Both the position numbers and the translations under genes were made by a program. The notes under the pieces were generated by a model. It was not told the origin of the DNA and ran no database searches. It saw nothing but the letters and a program-made list of their open reading frames with translations. A stretch of DNA of 64,000 nucleotides from an uncultured Dehalococcoidia bacterium (GTDB lineage: Bacteria > Chloroflexota > Dehalococcoidia > Lucifugimonadales > UBA3495), in NCBI GenBank assembly GCA_951813535.1, contig OX638345.1, positions 509,029-573,028 of the forward strand, in the 5' to 3' direction. This document shows positions 1-6,196 of this stretch, piece after piece (within the stretch, counting starts at the first letter, position 1; each line of letters begins with the position of its first letter).

Positions 1-147
1 CATCAGTGAGTTTCATACTTATGACCGCCAGTTGTACGCTTACCAGTCGATAGTAGGGTTCAGTATCTGCGAACCGCGTGTTGCACAGCCTAGGATGATC
101 TAGCGCTGCACTCACTCATTTGTGCGGCGAGTTACTCGAGCCTTTTG

Positions 148-1746
148 CTACGCTGCAACCGTCGCCGCTTCTCGCCGCTCGCCCTGGAAATCTCGGGTTA
201 GCTGGGCGAGGAGGAAGAAGATGTTTTCGACGGCGTTGGTGGCTTCTACTATGATGCGGTGGCGGCCGTCGTCTTCCTCGGGGGCCATGGCGAGGTAGCG
301 GGCGCGCACGTCCTGCATCAGGCTGCGGCGGTCGCCCATCACCTGCTCGACGAAGGCCCAGGAGTCGGGGTCGTCCTCCTCCAGAGCGTCCAGGAAGATG
401 AGCAGGGCGGCGTCGGTGCCCTCGACGACGCTGATCTGGAAGGTCTCCAGTATGTCGTCCTCGGGCAGGTCGCGCAGCAGGTCGGGCAGGGTGGAGAACT
501 GCTCCTCCAGCCAGGTGATCAGCTTCTGGCGGCTCAGCACGGCGTTGCGGCGTTCACTGTCCTGACCGGGGTTGCGCTGCCCCAGCTCGGTCAGGAACTC
601 GTCGATGCGGGAGTTCACCGCCAGCGTGGACTGACGGACGGCGCCGAGAGACAGTCCCATGCGGGCCTGCTCCAGGTATTCGGAGAACCGGCCCAGCACG
701 CGCTTCTGCTCCAGGTGCGCCAGGTCAAGCGCCGTGGTCACGTCGTCGATGGCCTGGTCGTGGATGAACTGCGGCCGCGACCGTTCCTCCTCGGCGCTGG
801 CCGGCCAGACGCGGGCGAAGAGCCGCATGGTCCAGTCGGGCGCGGACAGCACGACGATGCGGGACGGCATGCCGAAGACGATCACCGCCAGCGCCATCTG
901 CGGACCCAGGCCAATGTCGGGCCAGGTTACCAGGGCCTTCACCAGCGGCACCTGCGCGTACACTTCAATATATAAGAGTATCACCAGGATGATCGCAGAG
1001 AAGAAGACCTGGAACGCCCAGAACATGCCCAGCTGCCGGGCGGTGCCGCTCAACCCCGACGAGACCACGATCACGCTGATGGCCAGCCCCACGTAGGAGC
1101 CGTAGATGTACATCAGCACCTGCTCCACGCCCACCAGCTGGGCCGCCGCCAGCCCGATGCCGAAAGCCACCACCGGCACCAGCGCCTGCACGATGAACGT
1201 CAGCAGCGCGCCCAGGATGAAGGACAGCAGGATGGATTCCGCGGAGATCTCGAGGCCGGCCTGGAACCAGGCCTGATCGGACAGGGGATGAGCTGATTCC
1301 TTGATAAGGACCAGCCCGAAGAGCAGAGCCGCCACGCCGAAGAGCATGGCGCCGGCCTCGCGGTAGTTGCCCCGCTGGAGCCGGGTCACGATGAGTCCGC
1401 CGATGCCGATGCCGTAGAGTGCGGCGACGCGGATGTCCACGGTCACGATGAAGAGGATCAGGCCGACGCCCATCTGCGCGCCCAGGGCGATGGGGTAGCC
1501 CTGCTTGGCCGAGATCAGTCCCGACCGCAGCATGCTGATGGTGATGAACGTGACGGCCGGCGAGGACTGGGTGATGGCGCCGGCCAGGGTGCCCCAGCCG
1601 AAGGCGGCGAAGCGGTTGTCGGCGAGGCGGCTGGCCAGCACCCGGAGGCGCGGCCCCACCACCGTCTTGAGGTTCTCGGAGAGGAGCCACATCCCGAAGA
1701 ACAGCAGCCCAACGCCGCCGAGGATGCCGCCGAACACTGCAATCAT
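148..1746 (-). CDS. Na/Pi cotransporter family protein with C-terminal PhoU-like domain
   Basis: A 532-residue membrane protein predicted to import phosphate (or a similar anion) with sodium across the inner membrane. The first ~300 residues are a string of hydrophobic segments. They include the family's QSS signature in the form TQSSPAV near residue 60 and a second glycine-rich hydrophobic half, as expected of the inverted-repeat Na/Pi-II fold. Residues ~330-520 are charged and helical (HDQAIDDVTTALDL... onward), like the PhoU domain fused to bacterial NptA/YjbB-type proteins. Length fits the family. The ATG at 1746 has GGGAG six bases upstream. It stands alone; the next gene upstream on the same strand is the phage portal gene. 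Family is fairly certain; the substrate is inferred. Confidence 0.85.
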   Translation of the reverse strand: MIAVFGGILGGVGLLFFGMWLLSENLKTVVGPRLRVLASRLADNRFAAFGWGTLAGAITQSSPAVTFITISMLRSGLISAKQGYPIALGAQMGVGLILFIVTVDIRVAALYGIGIGGLIVTRLQRGNYREAGAMLFGVAALLFGLVLIKESAHPLSDQAWFQAGLEISAESILLSFILGALLTFIVQALVPVVAFGIGLAAAQLVGVEQVLMYIYGSYVGLAISVIVVSSGLSGTARQLGMFWAFQVFFSAIILVILLYIEVYAQVPLVKALVTWPDIGLGPQMALAVIVFGMPSRIVVLSAPDWTMRLFARVWPASAEEERSRPQFIHDQAIDDVTTALDLAHLEQKRVLGRFSEYLEQARMGLSLGAVRQSTLAVNSRIDEFLTELGQRNPGQDSERRNAVLSRQKLITWLEEQFSTLPDLLRDLPEDDILETFQISVVEGTDAALLIFLDALEEDDPDSWAFVEQVMGDRRSLMQDVRARYLAMAPEEDDGRHRIIVEATNAVENIFFLLAQLTRDFQGERREAATVAA

Positions 1747-1957
1747 GCGTCGCTCCCTGGCCGTCGTCCCCGTGCGGAGACGATGGCGCCTGAGGTGAGG
1801 CTGGCCGGAAATCGGCGCCGGCTGGCATTATCGGGCCGGGCGGGACGATATTCAACCCGAAGATTGCCGGCCTCAGATACCCGCCGCGACTTCCGTGCTC
1901 AACAGTATCTGCCGGCAACACTATTATGTGTGTTAATCACACTATAATATGCGATAG
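1747..1957. other. intergenic region upstream of the Na/Pi transporter
   Basis: No gene is supported here. An AT-rich patch at about 1920-1955 read on the minus strand contains TATTAT/TATAGT-like hexamers and is the likeliest promoter zone for the transporter. No good -35 box was found, so this is only a suggestion. Confidence 0.3.
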
Positions 1958-3241
1958 TCACGCCGTTACGGACGGCCCGTCTCCCCACGGCACCTCGGGC
2001 AGGTTCCGTTCGCGGCGCACCTCGTTGATGGTGAGCACGCCCCGATCCAGGAGGGCCGACTCCCGCTGCACCCGGTTGTTCTCGTCCTCCTGCAGCGCCT
2101 CGATGGCCGACAGGTCGAACTCCACCGACAGTTGCGGGTAGCCGAGGCGGGGCAGCAGCATCCGGTTCAGCTGCTCCTCCAGGAACTTCACCTCCGGCAC
2201 CACGGTGTTGCGCCAGAACATACGCTCCGACGCCTGCACGTTGGCGTAGGTGGCCCGCTCGAAGTCGCCCAGCAGCAGCTTGGGCACCCCGTAGGTGCGG
2301 CTGACCTCCTCCAGGCTCCAGCGCAGGCCCTGGATGAAGTCGATGTCCCGGTGGGACAGGCCCAGGGTCTTCACGTCGCGCACGGCCGAGGCCACCGCCG
2401 GCCGGTTGGCGTTGGCCGAACCCTGGTGGCGCATCTCCCACCGGGTGTAGAACTCCTCAAGCTCCGTCTCGTTCATCTCCTCGTCGGTCAGCAGCAGGAA
2501 GTCGGGGCGGGCCGAGTTGCGCAGCAGGTGCCGGTTGAAGCGCAGCCCCTCGTGGCCCATGTCGGCGGAGAGCCGCGCCGGCGCCAGCGGCGACAGGCCG
2601 GCCAGCTCCTCCAGCGGGTTGAAGTAGCGCAGCCACACGATCTCGTCGGGCGTGTAGGCCACGGGCTCCATTGGTAAAGAGTTCGGCCCGCGGTACACGA
2701 ACCCGCGCACGTAGCGCTGCCGGTCCGGGATTACGGCCATGCGGTCGGGACGCAGGGGCCACAGCTCCGGCTGGCCGTCCGCGTCGCGCTCGATGGCCCA
2801 GAAGGCCGCGCCCCACAGGCAGAGGTGAGTCTCGGTGGCCCGCCACAGGTCGGCGCGGGTGTGCCACGGGTTGACCCGGTCCAGCAGGCGCGCCGCCGGA
2901 TGCGACGGCTCCACCGCCGTCCGGCGCGCTCCGGACTCTGCCGTGCGGTAGACGCGCAGGGGCGGCCGGGTCAGGGCGTCGGCGCGCAGCTTGATGGCCG
3001 CGTACACCGAGGGCGACGTCGCCATGTAGCGCCCGTACTCCGGCCGCGCCCAACCGCCGCCGGCGTCGGTCGCCAGGCCGGCCAGCCGCTCATCCGACGG
3101 CAGCCGGTCCGCCAGCGCGGCGCGCGAGCCCTTGCTGATCCTGGCGCGGTGCACCACCCTGCGGTCTGATCTGTTCGGGCTGTCCACTCCGCTGCGTCGC
3201 GGGAGGCGAACCGCGTTCAGCATCTTGCCCAGTTTCACCAT
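1958..3241 (-). CDS. phage portal protein, HK97 family
   Basis: A 427-residue portal protein, the dodecameric ring through which a tailed phage packages and ejects DNA. The region from about residue 70 (YGRYMATSPSVYAAIKLRAD) through the clip and stem matches the HK97-type portal pattern: a segment around RATETHLCLWGAAFW, then PLRPDRMAVIPD, and a C-terminal stem with YGVPKLLLGDF and NVQASERMFWRNTVVPE. It is near the usual 400-450 residues. The ATG at 3241 has AAGGAGAG just upstream. It lies downstream of the terminase on the same strand, the normal phage order, but the expected protease and major capsid genes do not follow; the next gene is a phosphate transporter. Likely a prophage remnant or domesticated packaging unit. 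Confidence 0.85.
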   Translation of the reverse strand: MVKLGKMLNAVRLPRRSGVDSPNRSDRRVVHRARISKGSRAALADRLPSDERLAGLATDAGGGWARPEYGRYMATSPSVYAAIKLRADALTRPPLRVYRTAESGARRTAVEPSHPAARLLDRVNPWHTRADLWRATETHLCLWGAAFWAIERDADGQPELWPLRPDRMAVIPDRQRYVRGFVYRGPNSLPMEPVAYTPDEIVWLRYFNPLEELAGLSPLAPARLSADMGHEGLRFNRHLLRNSARPDFLLLTDEEMNETELEEFYTRWEMRHQGSANANRPAVASAVRDVKTLGLSHRDIDFIQGLRWSLEEVSRTYGVPKLLLGDFERATYANVQASERMFWRNTVVPEVKFLEEQLNRMLLPRLGYPQLSVEFDLSAIEALQEDENNRVQRESALLDRGVLTINEVRRERNLPEVPWGDGPSVTA

Positions 3242-3263
3242 GTTCGCTCTCTCCTTAATATAT

Positions 3264-3373
3264 TGTCAGAATCAGGATTACCGGGATTTTGGGATTCGCA
3301 GGATTGTAGTAACTCCGCCACGGGACAACCCAATCCTGAAAATCCGCCAATCCGGGAAATCCTGCTTCTGACA
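3264..3373. repeat. dispersed inverted-repeat element, family 1, copy A
   Basis: A 110-bp imperfect palindrome between the portal and terminase genes. The left end reads TGTCAGAATCAGGATT and the right end, reverse-complemented, reads TGTCAGAAGCAGGATT; the similarity continues inward for another ~15 bp. Related copies lie at 4744-4831, 41467-41560 and 48148-48259. No reading frame is evident, so it looks like a MITE/REP-type element. Confidence 0.85.
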
Positions 3374-3390
3374 TACTCTGACCTACATTG

Positions 3391-4875
3391 TTAAAGGAAC
3401 AGGTCCCGCATCCAGCGCGGGTGTTCAACCAGGGCGCCGGTGTCCAGGAAGGCGAGCATCAGGGCGTCGGCCTTGTCCGGCGACGGGAGCCCGCGACTCT
3501 TCATGCTTTCCTTGCTCTCCATCAGGACCTTGCCCCGGCTGTTGTAGCGATAGCGCAGCGACGCCAGCTCCGCGATCAGCTCGGCGTCGTGGGGGATGCG
3601 GATTCTGTGGTCGCGGAACCGGCGGGCCAGGGTCCAGTAGCCCTCCGCGCGCAGGTTGGCGCAGACGCTCTCCTCCTCAAGGGGAGCGCCGGATCCGTGG
3701 AACCCGTACACCGGAAAACCCTGCTCCGCAAGGTTGTCCACGACGCCGGAGCCGATCCCGGTCGCATCCACGTTCATCTGCTTCGGATGGTTGTCCCGCG
3801 CCGACGCCACGACCTGCCCGGTGGTCGCCGTGGTGGGGAACCCGTGGTGCACCTGCACTTCCACGACGACGTCGCCGCGCCGCACCATGATCACGCTGCG
3901 GTCGACGCCGAACCGGGCCACGTCCACGCCCAGGACCACCGGCTCGTACCCGCCCGTCGCCGCAGGAACCTCACCAGCCGGATACGTGGCGTCGTCGATG
4001 TCGGAGATGGCGATCAGGTTGTCCTCGCCGCGGTCGGGGAACTCGCCCATGATCCGCGAGCGGAACGTCTCGCTGCCCTCGCCCCACATCGCCCGCCGCT
4101 CTTCCACCCACGCCGGCGTGGTCAGGCCGGGGATGTCGATGCGCCCCTGCGCCACGTTGGGCGACTCCAGGGCCGACATGGTGATGGTCTCGTAGATGCC
4201 CCGCTCCCGATGGAAGGCGCGGTGGAACCCGCCCGAGGTGGTCGTGGGGTTGCCGATGAGCAGCAGGGTCGGGTTGGCCGAGGTCATCACCGCCTCCACC
4301 GCCTCGTAGATGGGTTCGGCGACGCCCTCGGCCTCGTCGACCACGACGAACATGTTCTCGCAGTGGAAGCCCTGGAACTGGTCGGCGTCGTTGGCGGACA
4401 GCCCCATGGCGTAGCGGTCCTCCGCCACCTCCCACCGGGTGTCCAGCATGGTCCCGCCCAGGGTGTCGGCGGCGTTGCGGTAGAGCCGGTGGATCTGCCG
4501 CCACAGCACGTGGCGCACCTGCCGAAACGTCGGCGCGGTGCTGAGGACGATGGCTGGATCGTGGGAGTGGACGTACCAGAGCACGGCCACGGCGGCGGTG
4601 AAGTCCTTGCCCAGGCCGTTGCCCGACTTCACCGCCACGCGACGGGCGCGCTCCACCGCCCGCAGCACCTCCTCCTGCTTGCTCCACAGCGTCACGCCCA
4701 GGGTGTCCGACGCGAACCGGACCGGGCCGCCGGCCGGCGCATTGTCTGAATCAGGATTCCCCGGATTTGAGGATTTACCAGATTGGGAGAAATCCGGTGA
4801 ATCCAGTAATCCTGAAAATCCTGATTCAGACGATTTTGAGACGGCTACAGCTAGGTCCGTCTCATCCCGCCGCAC
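3391..4875 (-). CDS. phage terminase large subunit (packaging ATPase/nuclease)
   Basis: 494 residues from a GTG at 4875 that overlaps the stop of the upstream zinc-ribbon gene by one base (TAGTG), suggesting translational coupling. ATPase part: Walker-A-like GNGLGKD at ~85-91 (Asp where Ser/Thr is usual) and Walker B MFVVVDEAEG. Nuclease part: acidic residues in GVDVARFGVDRS, NVDATGIGSG and KADALMLAF, the RNase-H-like set of large terminases. Residues ~15-44 (Ser/Pro/Asn/Gly-rich) are encoded by repeat copy B and match no terminase domain, so a start downstream of the repeat is possible. The frame is open upstream to 5457, but that stretch is a shadow of the zinc-ribbon gene. The protein cuts and pumps phage DNA into proheads through the portal encoded next. 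Confidence 0.85.
   Translation of the reverse strand: MRRDETDLAVAVSKSSESGFSGLLDSPDFSQSGKSSNPGNPDSDNAPAGGPVRFASDTLGVTLWSKQEEVLRAVERARRVAVKSGNGLGKDFTAAVAVLWYVHSHDPAIVLSTAPTFRQVRHVLWRQIHRLYRNAADTLGGTMLDTRWEVAEDRYAMGLSANDADQFQGFHCENMFVVVDEAEGVAEPIYEAVEAVMTSANPTLLLIGNPTTTSGGFHRAFHRERGIYETITMSALESPNVAQGRIDIPGLTTPAWVEERRAMWGEGSETFRSRIMGEFPDRGEDNLIAISDIDDATYPAGEVPAATGGYEPVVLGVDVARFGVDRSVIMVRRGDVVVEVQVHHGFPTTATTGQVVASARDNHPKQMNVDATGIGSGVVDNLAEQGFPVYGFHGSGAPLEEESVCANLRAEGYWTLARRFRDHRIRIPHDAELIAELASLRYRYNSRGKVLMESKESMKSRGLPSPDKADALMLAFLDTGALVEHPRWMRDLFL
4744..4831. repeat. dispersed inverted-repeat element, family 1, copy B (inside the terminase reading frame)
   Basis: An 88-bp palindrome with perfect 15-bp terminal inverted repeats, GTCTGAATCAGGATT and its reverse complement. 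It lies wholly within the 5' part of the terminase reading frame without breaking it. With copy A at 3264-3373 it brackets the terminase gene. Confidence 0.85.
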
Positions 4876-5135
4876 TAACGGGCGGGAGCCGAGGGGGCCG
4901 AGCCGACGCCGGAGCCCGGGCGGCGGCGCACCGCGGCCACCGAGGCGAGCCGGCGCCGGGCCTCCTCGGGGTTGATCGGCGCCGCGGCCGGCTGCACGTT
5001 CGCGCCCCCGGCCTGCCCGTCCGGCGGGCTGAAGAGGAACCCGCAGTCCAGGCAGCGATACACCGTATGGTCTTCCCCGTCCAGTCGGGCCAGTTCCAGC
5101 AGTCGGTCGGAATTGCAACGTCGACAGATCAACAC
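4875..5135 (-). CDS. small zinc-ribbon protein
   Basis: An 86-residue protein from a GTG at 5135 with GAGG six bases upstream. The N-terminus has two CxxC pairs (CRRC at 4-7 and CLDC at ~28-31) about 20 residues apart, a typical zinc ribbon that could bind nucleic acid or protein. The remainder is a low-complexity Ala/Pro/Arg tail. It is the first gene of the apparent zinc ribbon-terminase-portal transcript and its stop overlaps the terminase start. Position suggests a packaging accessory (small-terminase-like or regulatory) role, but that is inference; no specific family is recognised. Confidence 0.65.
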   Translation of the reverse strand: MLICRRCNSDRLLELARLDGEDHTVYRCLDCGFLFSPPDGQAGGANVQPAAAPINPEEARRRLASVAAVRRRPGSGVGSAPSAPAR

Positions 5136-5190
5136 TATTCACCTCATTCTGGTGGCCGGAAATTGCAGATTGCGCAGGCCACACCTGACC

Positions 5191-5220
5191 AATATATAGA
5201 ACAGACGTTCCATACGTCAA
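5191..5220 (-). promoter_or_regulatory. sigma70-type promoter for the packaging genes
   Basis: On the minus strand TTGACG (5215-5220), an 18-base spacer and TATATT (5191-5196) match the -35/-10 consensus well. The predicted transcript starts about 50 bases before the zinc-ribbon GTG. A near-identical arrangement occurs at 23330-23359. Confidence 0.6.
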
Positions 5221-5235
5221 CGGGGTGGTGTCACC

Positions 5236-5266
5236 AAAAAAAGCCCCGCCGGCTTCCCGGCGGGGC
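5236..5266 (-). terminator. rho-independent terminator
   Basis: A perfect 10-bp GC stem (5243-5252 with 5257-5266), a 4-base loop, and a run of seven T on the minus strand (A at 5236-5242). It lies directly downstream of the 64-residue gene and upstream of the packaging promoter, so it separates the two units. Confidence 0.85.
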
Positions 5267-5293
5267 GCACCTGCGGGGGTTGGCGGGAGCGGA

Positions 5294-5488
5294 CTAGCCC
5301 GGATTGTGCCGCTCGACGAACTCGACGATGCGGGCGTCGAGCCCGCCCTTCTGGTCGTCCAGGGTGCCGGCGTCGGCGAACGCCACCGCCAGGTGGGCGT
5401 CCCGTTGGATGTCTTCCCAGTCGGTCTCCAGCTCAAACTCGTCCCGCAGTTCTTCAAAAAGCTGGTCCAGCGAAGCCTTGTCGAACAT
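5294..5488 (-). CDS. small acidic hypothetical protein
   Basis: 64 residues starting MFDKASLDQLFEEL. The start is set by a strong GGAGGAGG ribosome-binding site about 13 bases upstream; the frame is open further upstream but without a comparable site. The sequence is acidic and helical (many Glu/Asp/Leu), with no membrane segment or Cys motif. It is followed by a clean terminator. No family is recognised. Its position beside the packaging genes hints at a phage origin, but nothing in the protein shows it. Confidence 0.55.
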   Translation of the reverse strand: MFDKASLDQLFEELRDEFELETDWEDIQRDAHLAVAFADAGTLDDQKGGLDARIVEFVERHNPG

Positions 5489-5695
5489 ATCGGTTTTGTT
5501 ACCTCCTCCAGTTGGTCGGCGACCCTGCGGTTGGACCGCCCCGAGCCACGCCGCCGGCACAGGCCAATTCGTACCTGACCGAGGCCGATTTCCGGCGCTC
5601 ATGGCAGCAGGGGGTATATTACTCCCATTCAACGCCGGGGGCAAGCATTGGCCGGCCCCGCGCCGGCCTGCTTTGGCGATCACCGGGTAAGTCTC

Positions 5696-5837
5696 ACATC
5701 GATGCACAGGATGGACAGGATTTGATGATTGACCTGGATTTGATGATTGACCTGGATGTCCGGGCGTTGGGCATGACGCCGGGAGTTGAGCCGGGCGCCG
5801 GCATCGTCCCCATCCTGTCTATCCTGTGCATCGATGT
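5696..5837. repeat. dispersed inverted-repeat element, family 2, copy E
   Basis: A 142-bp element with ~26-bp inverted ends: the left end begins ACATCGATGCACAGGAT and the right end is its near-perfect reverse complement. Just inside the left end an 18-bp unit (TTTGATGATTGACCTGGA) is repeated exactly in tandem at 5721-5738 and 5739-5756. A related copy, in the opposite orientation, is at 47045-47177. Confidence 0.85.
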
Positions 5838-6078
5838 AAAATAGTGGGCCCGTGCAATCCGTTGGCCTTTTCTCAAAAAATCGGCCAAAACCGGGCGCTT
5901 TCTGTAATACTCCCGTAATATTGACGCCGCTAGAATTGCAGGGCAAGTCTGGAAATCTATCTAGCCGTCGGCCGTGGCCGGCCCAAAGCCGGGCCCAGCG
6001 ACGGCCTCACCACAAGGAGGTGTGAGCCAAGCAACCTGTAGAAAGCCGCCCCACGCCCGCCCGCGGGCAACCAATACC

Positions 6079-6106
6079 GTCATTCCTGCGCAAGCAGGAA
6101 CCCAGG
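6079..6106. repeat. short hairpin repeat of the GTCATTCC...GGAA type
   Basis: The stem GTCATTCCTGC / GCAGGAAC around a CAA-type loop resembles the very widespread CGTCATTCC(C)GCGAAAGC(G)GGAATCCAG repeat. A second copy is at 40714-40741. It lies in the leader of the Fn3 gene. Confidence 0.7.
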
Positions 6107-6196
6107 ATGGAGAACAGGCCCCGGAAACAACGGGCCGAGGGCGCAACCAGAAACTCAAAGTACCCAACGACAGTCTCGAAAGGGAGATTTTGTCAC

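Larger units (their letters stand above)
5489..6196. other. non-coding region with two repeat elements before the surface-protein cluster
   Basis: About 700 bp without a supported gene. It holds repeat family 2 copy E (5696-5837), a short hairpin repeat (6079-6106), and an AAGGAGGTG sequence near 6016 that looks like a ribosome-binding site but leads into no convincing gene. Short open frames here overlap the palindromes and are not called. The promoter of the Fn3 gene should lie here but no clear -35/-10 pair was found. Confidence 0.5.

Noticed and set aside
3388-4749. 453-codon plus-strand frame opposite the terminase
   Set aside because: Antisense shadow; the minus strand has terminase ATPase and nuclease motifs.
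4876-5457. Upstream extension of the terminase frame to 5457
   Set aside because: It overlaps the zinc-ribbon gene and a terminator in another frame and reads as Arg/Gly/Pro/Ser noise.
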